The notes beneath the pieces are model-generated. The model ran no database searches and had not been told where the DNA came from. It saw only the letters and a program-made list of their open reading frames with translations. The position numbers were made by a program, and so were the translations under genes. A stretch of 64,000 bases of DNA, taken from the NCBI RefSeq assembly GCF_003367395.1, contig NZ_CP031417.1, positions 1,240,001-1,304,000 on the forward strand, in the 5' to 3' direction. Every line of letters begins with the position of its first letter. The first letter of the stretch is position 1. Positions 7,927 through 16,132 of the stretch are shown piece by piece. This stretch comes from Pseudolabrys taiwanensis (GTDB lineage Bacteria; Pseudomonadota; Alphaproteobacteria; Rhizobiales; Xanthobacteraceae).

Positions 7927-8697
7927 TCAGCTCGCCGGCTCCATGCCCTTTTCCTTCAGCACCGCCGCTGCGGCCGGACTGGTAAAGGCTTTGATCAAGG
8001 CTTGGCCGATATCCTTCTTGTCGCTCGCCGCCGACACACCGGCGGAATAGGTCGTGTAGTTCTGGATTTCCTTGGGCAAGGGCCCGACCAGCGTGACGCC
8101 TTTCACCGGCACGATCTCGCTGATCTGATGCAGGCCGAGTTCGGCCTGACCGTTCAACAGCAGATCCGCGACGTAACCGCCCTTCTTCAACTTGGCCTTG
8201 GCGCGCACCTCTTGCGCCACGCCGAGACGTTCGAACAGCTTGTCGAGATAGATGCCGCTCGATCCGCCGCTCGCCGGATCGATGTAGGCGACGCTCTTGG
8301 CCTTCAGCAGCACTTCCTTGAAGGCGTCAAGGGTGGCGACATCGGGCTTGGCCGCACCGTCCCGCACCATGACGCCGACCCCGACACGCGCCAAGTCGAC
8401 GCGGCTGCCGGCGGCGATCTTCCCTTCGGCTGCAAGCGCGTCGATGGCGCCCGGCGTGATCACCGCGACATCGAACACCTCGCCGCCTTCGATGCGCTTT
8501 TTGACGGCGCCCGCCGTGTCGTTGTCGACCACCACCTTATGGCCGCTCTGCCGCTCGAAATCGGGAACGAGCGTCAAGACCATCTGCTTGAAGGCGCCGG
8601 TGGTCAGCACCTTGACCTCGGCGGCCAAGACCGGCGCACTCCCAGCCAGCCAGAAACTGATCGACAGCAGCGCTGCGGCACCCAAGGCTCTCGGCAT
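7927..8697 (-). CDS. ModA-like extracellular solute-binding protein
   Basis: 256 residues. A signal peptide (MPRALGAAALLSISFWLAGSAPVLAA) precedes a type II periplasmic binding fold resembling molybdate-binding ModA: VKVLTTGAFKQMVLTLVPDFE at the N-terminus, VAVITPGAIDALAAEGK, and YIDPASGGSSGIYLDKLFERLG in the second lobe. No modB or modC is next to it; instead it is followed by an MFS gene at 11 bases. Many ModA-like proteins in alphaproteobacteria are such orphans and their ligand is not known, so a molybdate role should not be assumed. Confidence 0.75.
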   Translation of the reverse strand: MPRALGAAALLSISFWLAGSAPVLAAEVKVLTTGAFKQMVLTLVPDFERQSGHKVVVDNDTAGAVKKRIEGGEVFDVAVITPGAIDALAAEGKIAAGSRVDLARVGVGVMVRDGAAKPDVATLDAFKEVLLKAKSVAYIDPASGGSSGIYLDKLFERLGVAQEVRAKAKLKKGGYVADLLLNGQAELGLHQISEIVPVKGVTLVGPLPKEIQNYTTYSAGVSAASDKKDIGQALIKAFTSPAAAAVLKEKGMEPAS

Positions 8698-9146
8698 CGA
8701 AGTCCCCCTCTTTCGGCATCCCTCTATACCATTTTGCGTGCGAATACGGGCGACGGGCCGCCGACTGAGGCCCTAACAGTGAACCATGCGGTAGGCGCAT
8801 GGGGCCGCCTGGCTCTGATTTGCTCGAAAGGTACTCAATCGACCCGATTGCCTGATTTTTTGGCGCGTCGTTTTCCGAATCCCATCGATCGAGAACGAAT
8901 ATGGGTCATCTGGCGCCGTGATCTCTCACTTCCTGTTGCAGATGCGAAGTGCCCGACCGCCGGAAGCGATAATCATTCTGTCATTTTTCAAATTTTCCCT
9001 TAATAATCAATGTGATCACGTATGCATTTTGTGAATAGCTGCAGCGCAACATAATGCCTACTCCTGCAGCACGATATGCCTATGTTGCGCGCAACGGAGT
9101 TCGCCGGCGCCAGAGAGGGCCGGCCAGAGAATAGAGAGAGCTTCCC
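8698..9146. other. 449-base non-coding stretch with an inverted repeat
   Basis: No convincing gene. Around 8990-9030 it is AT-rich (TTTTTCAAATTTTCCCTTAATAATCA) and is the likely promoter region for the DUF1127 gene at 9147. A perfect 10-base inverted repeat, GCGCAACATA (9044-9053) and TATGTTGCGC (9081-9090), is separated by 27 bases and could be an operator or a leader hairpin. A minus-strand open frame over 9000-9293 is antisense to the DUF1127 gene and was not called. Confidence 0.45.
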
Positions 9147-9302
9147 ATGCTTGCCCACATTGTTCGCTTCATCCGTGAATGGAAGCGCTACAACCAGAGC
9201 CTCAACGAGCTGAATCGGCTCGGCGATCGCGAGTTGGCCGACCTCGGCATCAGCCGTTCGGACATCCCGCGCGTGGCCTGGAGCGCGGCGCACGACGCCT
9301 AA
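9147..9302 (+). CDS. DUF1127 (YjiS-like) small protein
   Basis: 51 residues: MLAHIVRFIREWKRYNQSL and a C-terminal NRLGDRELADLGISRSDIPR. This is the DUF1127 signature (basic amphipathic helix, then L-x-D-R-x-L-x-D-I/L-G-I-x-R-x-D-I). Short alphaproteobacterial members of this family, such as those of Agrobacterium and Rhodobacter, influence RNA turnover and phosphate or stress responses, partly through RNA binding; a similar role here is inference. GAGAG stands 7-10 bases before the ATG. A strong terminator follows the stop by about 25 bases, so it is monocistronic. Confidence 0.85.
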   Translation: MLAHIVRFIREWKRYNQSLNELNRLGDRELADLGISRSDIPRVAWSAAHDA

Positions 9303-9325
9303 CGCTTCCGCTATCTGACGACAGC

Positions 9326-9356
9326 AAACGCCCGCCTCGACGCGGGCGTTTTCGTT
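9326..9356 (+). terminator. Rho-independent terminator of the DUF1127 gene
   Basis: A perfect 10-base-pair stem, AAACGCCCGC (9326-9335) with GCGGGCGTTT (9342-9351), closes a six-base loop CTCGAC and runs into TTTTCGTTTTC. It sits 24 bases after the stop codon of the DUF1127 gene. It is one of the clearest intrinsic terminators in the window. Confidence 0.85.
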
Positions 9357-9366
9357 TTCGGGGGTG

Positions 9367-9984
9367 TCAGCTCGACAGCCAGCGCGCCAGCGTCATCACC
9401 TCGGCCGGCTGGCCGTAGGCCCGGGTCCAGGAATCGACCGCCCACTCGATCCCGTTCGCCTTTTCGCGCAGCACCGCCGTGTAGTGGAACGGCCGCCCGT
9501 CGATGAAGGCGCCGCGCGACTTCGGCACGTCCACGGCGTGGAACCGCAGCAGCCCGAGCTGGTCGAGGACCAGCAGCAGGCTCGTCGTGTTGCGGCTGGC
9601 GTCAACGCAGTCGAACTGGTTGGCGTCGAACATATACTGGGCGCCCGCCGCGGCGACGTGATTGCGCGTCCCGGCGTCCGTCGCGATCCGCTTGTCGAAC
9701 CAGGCCCAAGCCCCGGCGATCGCCTGACGCTCGGCCACGGCCGAGCCTTTCCCGCCGGCCATGATCTGGGCGAGCTTGGCGCGGTCCGCCGCCGAGAGCG
9801 CCACCTCCGACCGGTACTTGCAGCCGAAGCCGTGGCAGACGATCACGCGCTCCGGCGTCGGCGCGACGACGGAATAGGCGTCGAAGGTGGCGGCGACGAC
9901 GTCGGCGGTGCCGGCAAATGCAAATGGCGATGCCAGGGCCCACAGAACGGAGGCCAATCCCACAAGCCGGGGCGATACGCGCAT
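9367..9984 (-). CDS. Secreted protein, possible papain-like fold
   Basis: 205 residues with a signal peptide ending ...ASPFAFAG. Conserved-looking elements are [15 protein letters not shown] (about residues 46-60), [15 protein letters not shown] (about 121-135), FHYTAVL (about 168-174) and [11 protein letters not shown] (about 181-191). A Cys in an N-terminal helix followed by His-x-Ala-Val and then Asp-Ser-Trp recalls the Cys-His-Asp order of transglutaminase/NlpC-type peptidases, but this is only inference from spacing. Such proteins are common and uncharacterised in Hyphomicrobiales. Its ATG is divergent from the trmFO region and touches the first possible trmFO start. Confidence 0.65.
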   Translation of the reverse strand: MRVSPRLVGLASVLWALASPFAFAGTADVVAATFDAYSVVAPTPERVIVCHGFGCKYRSEVALSAADRAKLAQIMAGGKGSAVAERQAIAGAWAWFDKRIATDAGTRNHVAAAGAQYMFDANQFDCVDASRNTTSLLLVLDQLGLLRFHAVDVPKSRGAFIDGRPFHYTAVLREKANGIEWAVDSWTRAYGQPAEVMTLARWLSS

Positions 9985-10045
9985 GACGGAACCCGTTACT
10001 ACTCAACCATTGCCGCCGTGGCAGCGACGACCTATTCATCATCGA

Positions 10046-11467
10046 ATGACGAGAGACGAATTACAAGCAGTGCACGTGATCGGCGGTGGATTGGCCGGTT
10101 CCGAGGCCGCGTGGCAACTCGCGCAGAACGGTATCCCCGTCGTGTTGCACGAGATGCGCCCCGAGCGCTCCACAGACGCGCACAAGACGGATGGCCTCGC
10201 CGAGCTCGTGTGCTCGAACTCCTTCCGTTCCGACGATGCCGAGCACAACGCCGTCGGGCTGCTGCATGAGGAGATGCGCCGTCTCGGCTCGCTGATCATG
10301 CGCGCCGGCGATGCCAATCAGGTGCCCGCCGGCGGCGCGCTCGCGGTCGATCGCGACGGTTTCTCCGACGCGGTCACGCAAGCGCTCACGTCGCATCCGC
10401 TCATCACGATCGAGCGCGGCGAGATCGCGCGGCCGCGCGATGATTGGGACAGCGTCATCATCGCGACAGGGCCCCTCACCTCGCCCGACCTCGCCGCCAG
10501 TATCCGTGAATTGACGGGCCAGGATCAGCTCGCTTTCTTCGATGCGATCGCGCCGATCGTGCATCGCGACTCGATCGATATGACGCAGGCCTGGTTCCAG
10601 TCGCGCTACGACAAGGCCGGTCCGGGCGGCTCCGGCGCCGACTACATCAACTGCCCGCTCACCCGCGAGCAATACGAAGCGTTCGTCGACGCGCTGATCA
10701 CCGGCGACAAGACCGTGTTCAAGGAATGGGAAGCGGCGACGCCCTATTTCGACGGCTGTCTGCCGGTCGAGGTGATGGCCGAGCGCGGCCGCGAGACCTT
10801 GCGCTACGGGCCGATGAAGCCGATCGGGCTGACCAATCCGCATCAGCCCGACGTGAAGCCCCATGCGGTCGTGCAGCTGCGCCAGGACAACAAACTCGGC
10901 ACGCTGTACAACATGGTCGGCTTCCAGACCAAGCTGAAGCATGCCGAACAAGTGCGCGTCTTCCGCACCATCCCGGGGCTGCAGAATGCCGAATTCGCAC
11001 GGCTCGGCGGCCTGCACCGCAACACCTTCATCAACGCGCCGAAGCTGCTCGACACCACGCTGCGGCTGAAAGCCAACACGCGCTGGCGCTTCGCCGGCCA
11101 GATCACCGGCTGCGAAGGCTATGTCGAGAGCGCCGCCGTCGGCCTGATGGCCGGGCGCTTTGCCGCCGCCGAACGGCGCGGCGAGCAACTCGCACCGCCG
11201 CCGCCGACGACCGCGCATGGCGCCGTTCTGGCGCACATCACCGGCGGTCACATCGAGACCATCGTCAGCGGCCCGTCGTCCTTCCAGCCGATGAACGTCA
11301 ACTTCGGACTGTTTCCGCCGCTCGCCGAGCCGCCGGAATTCGACCGCAAGAGCAAGCTCGGCCGCGCCAAGGCACGGGAGCTCGCCAAGAAGAGCGCGAT
11401 CAGCCGGCGCGCGCTGACCGATCTTGGGACCTGGATCGGCGCACAGACAAAGGCGGCGGCGGAGTAG
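10046..11467 (+). CDS. trmFO: TrmFO, tRNA m5U54 methyltransferase (folate/FAD)
   Basis: 473 residues. TrmFO methylates U54 in the T-loop of tRNA using 5,10-methylenetetrahydrofolate and FADH2. The FAD-binding motif [17 protein letters not shown] opens the protein, followed by the family signatures [22 protein letters not shown] (about residues 46-61), and near the C-terminus ALLAHIT-like [11 protein letters not shown] and [16 protein letters not shown] 10046 is preferred because it leaves room for a promoter; the in-frame ATG at 9983 would add 21 residues but overlaps the divergent gene start. It lies at the edge of the Sec cluster, a usual position in this order. Confidence 0.93.
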   Translation: MTRDELQAVHVIGGGLAGSEAAWQLAQNGIPVVLHEMRPERSTDAHKTDGLAELVCSNSFRSDDAEHNAVGLLHEEMRRLGSLIMRAGDANQVPAGGALAVDRDGFSDAVTQALTSHPLITIERGEIARPRDDWDSVIIATGPLTSPDLAASIRELTGQDQLAFFDAIAPIVHRDSIDMTQAWFQSRYDKAGPGGSGADYINCPLTREQYEAFVDALITGDKTVFKEWEAATPYFDGCLPVEVMAERGRETLRYGPMKPIGLTNPHQPDVKPHAVVQLRQDNKLGTLYNMVGFQTKLKHAEQVRVFRTIPGLQNAEFARLGGLHRNTFINAPKLLDTTLRLKANTRWRFAGQITGCEGYVESAAVGLMAGRFAAAERRGEQLAPPPPTTAHGAVLAHITGGHIETIVSGPSSFQPMNVNFGLFPPLAEPPEFDRKSKLGRAKARELAKKSAISRRALTDLGTWIGAQTKAAAE

Positions 11468-11469
11468 CA

Positions 11470-11581
11470 CTTCTGTCGCCCCCACGAAGGCGGGGGCCCA
11501 TACGCCGTGCCCTCTCGGTAGACTGCGGCGTATGGGTCCCGGGCCTCCTTCGCTACGCTCAGTCGCCCGGAACGACAGCAA
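11470..11581. repeat. Intergenic palindromic repeat
   Basis: Between convergent trmFO and the phytoene-synthase-like gene. GCCCCC-ACGAAGGC-GGGGGC is followed by an 11-base perfect inverted repeat, CCCATACGCCG (11497-11507) and CGGCGTATGGG (11526-11536), then a CCCGGG...CCCGG segment. It looks like a member of the dispersed intergenic palindromes of Bradyrhizobium-like genomes and may serve as a two-sided terminator. Confidence 0.6.
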
Positions 11582-12433
11582 TCACACCGCAAATATCCGC
11601 TTCGGATCCCGCGCCGCCCGCCACAGCAACCACTGCCGCCGCAGCCGCGACAAAGGCTCGGGCCGGAACGGCTCATAGCCGCGCCGATCCATACGCGCGA
11701 GCTGCGGCCCGACCAGCGCAAGCGGCAGCAAGGCCGGCATCAGCTGCACCGGCACCTGCCCCGCTTCCATCATCGCCGCGTGCAATTGCCGGCGGGCATG
11801 ACGCCGCAGCTCGGCCAGCGCGGCTTTCAGTTGCTCGCTGTCATGCCCGGCAAACAACTCGTCGCTCTTGGCGCCGTGACGTTGCAGCACCTCCAACGGC
11901 ACATAAAGCTGGTGCCTTGACGCGTGCCGCGGCAGCGACAGCAGCAGATGATCGATGGCCAATGCGATGCCGGCATGGCGCAGGAGAATGCCGCTCGCCT
12001 CATTCGCCGCGCCGAGGATTTGCGCCGCCAAAGACAGCAGCGCGCTCCAGGTGAGCACCGCGTAATTGTCGAGATCGTCGAGCGTCGGAAACGGATCGTC
12101 GTAGAGATCGAAGGTACGCGCATCGATCAGCGCGATCAGCGTTTCTTGCGACAGCTTGTGACGCTTCACCGTGGCCATGAGCGCGGCCGCCACGGGATGC
12201 GCGGCCGCCTCGCCGTCGCGCTTGCCTTCGAGGACTTCGCGCCACCATTGCAGCCGAATTTCGCCCGGCATCGGCTCGCGCGCCACGTCGCGCACGCGCG
12301 CGATCTCGCCGTTGAACGCATAGAGCGCGAACAAGCCTTCGCGCCTCGCCTCCGGCGCGAACAATGTCGCGAGATAGCGGTCGCGGTCGGTCTCGCGCAC
12401 CAGCGCCGCGCAGTGATCGAAATTGCTTTTCAT
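11582..12433 (-). CDS. Squalene/phytoene synthase-like protein (NDUFAF6-like)
   Basis: 283 residues of the squalene/phytoene synthase fold. The first Asp-rich region is present as DLYDDPFPTLDDLDNY (about residues 109-124). The usual second D-x3-D motif is weaker (AIDHLLLSLPRH), so head-to-tail prenyl condensation is doubtful. The mitochondrial homologue NDUFAF6 is a respiratory complex I assembly factor. In Hyphomicrobiales this gene sits beside secDF and the Mth938-like gene, as here (21 bases downstream of that gene), which favours the NDUFAF6-like reading over carotenoid or hopanoid synthesis. Function in bacteria is not established. Confidence 0.75.
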   Translation of the reverse strand: MKSNFDHCAALVRETDRDRYLATLFAPEARREGLFALYAFNGEIARVRDVAREPMPGEIRLQWWREVLEGKRDGEAAAHPVAAALMATVKRHKLSQETLIALIDARTFDLYDDPFPTLDDLDNYAVLTWSALLSLAAQILGAANEASGILLRHAGIALAIDHLLLSLPRHASRHQLYVPLEVLQRHGAKSDELFAGHDSEQLKAALAELRRHARRQLHAAMMEAGQVPVQLMPALLPLALVGPQLARMDRRGYEPFRPEPLSRLRRQWLLWRAARDPKRIFAV

Positions 12434-12454
12434 CGGATCACTCTCGCGCCGCGC

Positions 12455-12838
12455 TCAATCCACCGCGATCAGCGCCGCGCCGACCCTGCGGTTCTCCGCG
12501 AGCAGGATATTCCAGGTGCGCACCGCCGCGCCGGTCGGCATCGCGTCCACGGTCAAGGATGCGCGCGCGAAACGGTCGCGCAGCCGCTCCGGCAGCACCC
12601 ACGGATCGCGGCCCCCGCCGATCAGGAAGAAGTCGAGACGTTCCGCCCGGGCGAAAGCCGCCTCGAGCGACGACGTCGTCAATTCGCTCAGGCCGGTCAC
12701 CGGCCAAGCCCAGATGCCGTCGGGAAAACACAACAGCGAACCGCGATGCGACATCCCGCCGAAGCGAAAGCCGCCATTGCCGTAGGCGTCGATCAGCGCC
12801 GGACGCGGCAGATGCGGGGTTTCGATATCCGTCATCAT
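12455..12838 (-). CDS. Mth938-like (DUF498) protein, NDUFAF3-like
   Basis: 127 residues from ATG 12838 (MMTDIETPHLPR...); ATG 12835 and a longer start at 12874 are possible. The DUF498/Mth938 fold is recognisable from IDAYGNGGFRFGG, the GIWAWPV strand, DFFLIGGGRDPW and the end motif AVRTWNILLAENRRVGAALIAV. The human member NDUFAF3 is a complex I assembly factor. Lying between secF and the NDUFAF6-like gene on one strand, it is probably part of the yajC-secD-secF transcript, although a repeat-like 130-base gap separates it from secF. Confidence 0.8.
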   Translation of the reverse strand: MMTDIETPHLPRPALIDAYGNGGFRFGGMSHRGSLLCFPDGIWAWPVTGLSELTTSSLEAAFARAERLDFFLIGGGRDPWVLPERLRDRFARASLTVDAMPTGAAVRTWNILLAENRRVGAALIAVD

Positions 12839-12867
12839 CGTCAAGGAGCCGACAGCGCCCCACACTC

Positions 12868-12962
12868 CGCTCATTCCCGCGCCAGCGGAAATCCAGAATC
12901 ACAATCAATAACGCCGCAATTTGCGCGCTGGGTCCCTGCTTTCGCGGGGACGAGCGGGACAG
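12868..12962. repeat. Intergenic repeat-like segment
   Basis: The gap between secF and the Mth938-like gene contains CATTCCCGCGCCAGCGGAAA followed 50 bases on by TGGGTCCCTGCTTTCGCGGG and GACGAGCGGG. This wording is typical of short intergenic palindromic repeats in Hyphomicrobiales. The second half forms a CCTGCTTTCGCGGG hairpin that could act as a terminator for secF. Confidence 0.4.
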
Positions 12963-12966
12963 GCCG

Positions 12967-13911
12967 TTACGGCTTGCTGTCTTTGGACGCCGGGCCGGTC
13001 AGGGCGTCGGTGCCCCGGCCGACGCCGAGATAGATGAGGATCGGCGACGCGATGAACACCGAGGTGTAGGTGCCGACCAGCACCACGCCGAACAGCATGG
13101 TCGCGGTGAAGGAGTGGATGGCCTGGCCGCCGAACAGGAACAGCGCCAGCAAGGCGAGCGACACCGTCAAGTGGGTGATGACCGAGCGGGACAAGGTCTG
13201 ATTGATCGCGCCGTTGAGCAGCTCCGGCATCGGCATCTTCTTGTAGCGCCGCAGCATCTCGCGGATACGGTCGTAGATGACGACCGTGTCGTTGAGCGAA
13301 TAGCCGAGAATGGTCAGCAGCGCCGCGATGCTGGTCAGATCGAAGTCGATCTGCGTCACCGACATGAAGCCGATGGTCAGCACGATGTCGTGCACGTTGG
13401 CGATCATGGCGCCGAGCGCGAACTGCCATTCGAAGCGGAACCACAGATAGATCAGGATGCCCAGGATCGCGAGGCCGAGACCGATCACGCCGTAGGACAA
13501 CAGCTCGCCCGACACGCGCGGACCGACGACCTCGACGCGCCGGTACTCGACGGAGTCGCCAAGCGCCGTGCGCACCTTCTGCACCGCCACCTGCTGCGCG
13601 GCATCGCCGCCCGGCTGCTCGGCAATGCGGATCAACACGTCGTTCGGCGCGCCAAACTCCTGAAGCTGCACCTCGCCGAGGCCGAGGCCGCCCAGCGTCG
13701 TGCGCATGCCGCCGAGATCGGCCGCCGCGCCCGACTTGGTCTGCACTTCGATGAGCAGGCCGCCCTTGAAGTCGATGCCGAAGTTCAGGCCGTGGAAGAA
13801 GTAGAGAGAAATGGCCAGGATCGAAGCGATCGCCGAAATAGGAAAGCTTATGCGCCTGAAGCGCATAAAGTCGAATTTGGTGTCGTCCGGAACGATACGA
13901 AGCAGGCGCAA
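12967..13911 (-). CDS. secF: SecF, Sec translocon accessory subunit
   Basis: 314 residues. SecF with SecD uses the proton gradient to pull exported proteins through SecYEG at the inner membrane. The first helix (ISFPISAIASILAISLYFFHG) is followed by the signature GIDFKGGLLIEVQTK (about residues 49-63), a periplasmic P-domain (about 65-135), and five further helices with the conserved GYSLNDTVVIYDRIRE (about 217-232). Length is typical. It is separated from secD by 12 bases on the minus strand and is co-transcribed with it. Confidence 0.95.
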   Translation of the reverse strand: MRLLRIVPDDTKFDFMRFRRISFPISAIASILAISLYFFHGLNFGIDFKGGLLIEVQTKSGAAADLGGMRTTLGGLGLGEVQLQEFGAPNDVLIRIAEQPGGDAAQQVAVQKVRTALGDSVEYRRVEVVGPRVSGELLSYGVIGLGLAILGILIYLWFRFEWQFALGAMIANVHDIVLTIGFMSVTQIDFDLTSIAALLTILGYSLNDTVVIYDRIREMLRRYKKMPMPELLNGAINQTLSRSVITHLTVSLALLALFLFGGQAIHSFTATMLFGVVLVGTYTSVFIASPILIYLGVGRGTDALTGPASKDSKP

Positions 13912-13923
13912 CGGCAGCTCCCC

Positions 13924-15522
13924 TTAGATCGGAACGCTCTTGGGACGCCACCAGCGTACCCAATAGGCGACGATGAGCCGCGTCAGCGTGAAGGCGGTGA
14001 AAACCGTGGTGAGGATGCCGATGCCGAACGTCACGGCGAAGCCGCGCACCGGGCCCGTGCCGATGTAGAACAGCACGGCGGCGGCGATGAAGGTCGTGAT
14101 GTTGGAGTCGAGAATCGTCGCCAGCGCGCGCGAGAAGCCCGCATCGATGGCGTTGATCGGCGTGCGCCCCGCCCGCACCTCTTCACGGATGCGTTCGTAG
14201 ATCAGCACGTTCGAGTCGACCGCGATGCCGACGGTGAGCACGATGCCGGCGATACCGGGCAAGGTCAGCGTGGCGTTGAGCAGCGACAGGATGCCGAAGA
14301 TCATGGCGACGTTGACCGCCACGGCGATGTTCGCGAACAGGCCGAACAGGCCATAAGTCACGAGCATGAAGATGATGACGAGCGCGGCGCCGACATAGGA
14401 CGACAGCTTGCCCTTGGCGATCGAATCCTGGCCGAGGCCGGGACCGACGGTGCGCTCCTCGATGATGGTCAGCGGCGCCGGCAGCGCGCCGGCGCGCAAC
14501 AGAATCGCCAGGTCGTTGGCGCTCTGCACGGTGAAGTTGCCGGAGATCTGCCCGGAGCCGCCAAGAATCGGCTCGCGGATCACCGGCGCCGAGATCACCT
14601 CGTTATCGAGCACGATGGCGAAGGGCTTGCCGACGTTCTGCTGCGTCGCCTCGGCGAACTTGCGCGCACCCGACGTGTTGAAGCGGAAGCTGACGATCGG
14701 TTCGGAGGTGCGCTGGTCGAAGCCCGGCTGCGCGTCCGTCAGATCGGCGCCGGAGACCAAAACGCGCTTCTCGATCAGATAAGGCGTCTTCGGCTGGCCG
14801 GTGCTGCTGTAGAGCAGATCGTCATCCGGCGGCACGCGGCCCTGCGCCTGCTCGGCCGGGATCGAGGTGTCCACCATGCGGAAGTCGAGCTTGGCGGTCT
14901 TGCCGAGGAGTTGCTTGAGGCGGGTCGGGTCCTGCAGGCCCGGGACCTGCACCAGGATGCGGTCGGTGCCTTCGCGCTGAATCAAGGGCTCGACGGTGCC
15001 AAGCTCGTTGACGCGGCGCTCGATGATCTGGATCGACTGATCGACCGATTGCCGCACGCGCTCGATGATCGCCGGCTCGGTGACGGTGAGCCGGATAAGG
15101 TCGTTGTCACGCGTGATGTCGAGGCTGCTCTGGCCGGTCGCGCTCAGGATACCGCCGAGCGGCTGCGACAGTGTGCGCAGCTTGGTCAACGCCTGATCGA
15201 CGCTGGCGGCATCGCGAACGCGCACTTCCACGCTGTTGCCGCGCACGGCAAGGCCGGTATAGCCGATGCGGCCGTCGCGCAACGTGCGGCGCACGTCGTC
15301 ACGCAGCGACTCAAGCTTCTCGCGCCGGACGGCCTTGCTGTCGACTTCCAGAAGGATGTGCGAGCCGCCTTGCAGGTCGAGGCCCAGCACGATGTGGCGC
15401 TGCGCCCACTTCGGCCAGCTCTCGACAACCGAAGACGGAAAAAAGTTGGGCACGGCAAACAGGCAGACGACGAGCGCCGTCAGAACGATCGCCGCCGCCT
15501 TCCACCGGGTAAAATATAACAT
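13924..15522 (-). CDS. secD: SecD, Sec translocon accessory subunit
   Basis: 532 residues. An N-terminal helix is followed by LGLDLQGGSHILLEVD (about residues 48-63), a large periplasmic region (about 70-340) with a P1-like base and P1 head, and five C-terminal helices including the signature VGIAVDSNVLIYERIREE (about 437-454), where the Asp is the proton-path residue of the family. It forms the motor complex with SecF, encoded 12 bases downstream, and YajC, encoded 39 bases upstream. Confidence 0.95.
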   Translation of the reverse strand: MLYFTRWKAAAIVLTALVVCLFAVPNFFPSSVVESWPKWAQRHIVLGLDLQGGSHILLEVDSKAVRREKLESLRDDVRRTLRDGRIGYTGLAVRGNSVEVRVRDAASVDQALTKLRTLSQPLGGILSATGQSSLDITRDNDLIRLTVTEPAIIERVRQSVDQSIQIIERRVNELGTVEPLIQREGTDRILVQVPGLQDPTRLKQLLGKTAKLDFRMVDTSIPAEQAQGRVPPDDDLLYSSTGQPKTPYLIEKRVLVSGADLTDAQPGFDQRTSEPIVSFRFNTSGARKFAEATQQNVGKPFAIVLDNEVISAPVIREPILGGSGQISGNFTVQSANDLAILLRAGALPAPLTIIEERTVGPGLGQDSIAKGKLSSYVGAALVIIFMLVTYGLFGLFANIAVAVNVAMIFGILSLLNATLTLPGIAGIVLTVGIAVDSNVLIYERIREEVRAGRTPINAIDAGFSRALATILDSNITTFIAAAVLFYIGTGPVRGFAVTFGIGILTTVFTAFTLTRLIVAYWVRWWRPKSVPI

Positions 15523-15561
15523 GACGTCTCGACTTCGATTGAAGAACTACGAGGAAGCCGC

Positions 15562-15915
15562 TCAGCTCGCCGCGGCATCCTCTTTCACGGGCTCGCCCTT
15601 GGAGCGCACGTCGGTGAGCATCTGCCGCATCTGCCGAATCTTCACGCCGTCGGCGATTTCGATCTCGACCTGATCGTCGTCGATCACCTTGGTGACCTTG
15701 CCGACGAGACCGCCATTGGTGATGACGGTGTCGCCGCGGCGGACATTCTTGACCATTTCCTGATGCGTCTTCACGCGCTTCTGCTGCGGACGCAGGATCA
15801 GGAAGTACATGATCACGAAGATCAGGACGAATGGCAGGAGCGACATGATCATGCCGCCCTCGCCGCCGGCGCCCCCGAACAGCGATCCCTGGGCAAAAGC
15901 GGGCGTCGTAAACAT
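15562..15915 (-). CDS. yajC: YajC, preprotein translocase subunit
   Basis: 117 residues from ATG 15915 (MFTTPAFAQGSLFGG). It has one membrane helix (MSLLPFVLIFVIMYFLILRP, about 26-45) followed by the family motif RPQQKRVKTHQEM and the cytoplasmic beta region GDTVITNGGLVGKVTKV. YajC associates with SecDF. Longer in-frame starts exist upstream but would place extra arginine-rich residues before the usual N-terminus, and the intergenic region with the divergent ATPase gene would be lost. First gene of the sec transcript. Confidence 0.93.
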   Translation of the reverse strand: MFTTPAFAQGSLFGGAGGEGGMIMSLLPFVLIFVIMYFLILRPQQKRVKTHQEMVKNVRRGDTVITNGGLVGKVTKVIDDDQVEIEIADGVKIRQMRQMLTDVRSKGEPVKEDAAAS

Positions 15916-16132
15916 CGTTGGAGATCCTCGTTCCGGTTCTGGCCGTGCCGCGCCGGCCGGGCCTAAAACCCGCCGCCACCGCCTAAATTTGCGCGGGACT
16001 ATAACCGCCGCCCGGTCAAAAGCAACGCCGCACGGCCCTGCCAAAGCCGCCGATTGGGGCCTTTTCCAGGCGCCCTTGCCGTCCACACCCCCCGCCCGCT
16101 AAGAGCAGCGTCATTCTCGAAAGAATGTCCCC

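Noticed and set aside
9000..9293. Minus-strand open frame antisense to the DUF1127 gene
   Set aside because: The plus-strand gene has the family signature, a ribosome site and a terminator; the antisense frame has none.
12364..15519. A 1051-codon open frame on the plus strand
   Set aside because: It is antisense to secD and secF, which have complete motifs, and its translation is low-complexity Arg/His/Asp-rich, as expected of a shadow frame in GC-rich DNA.
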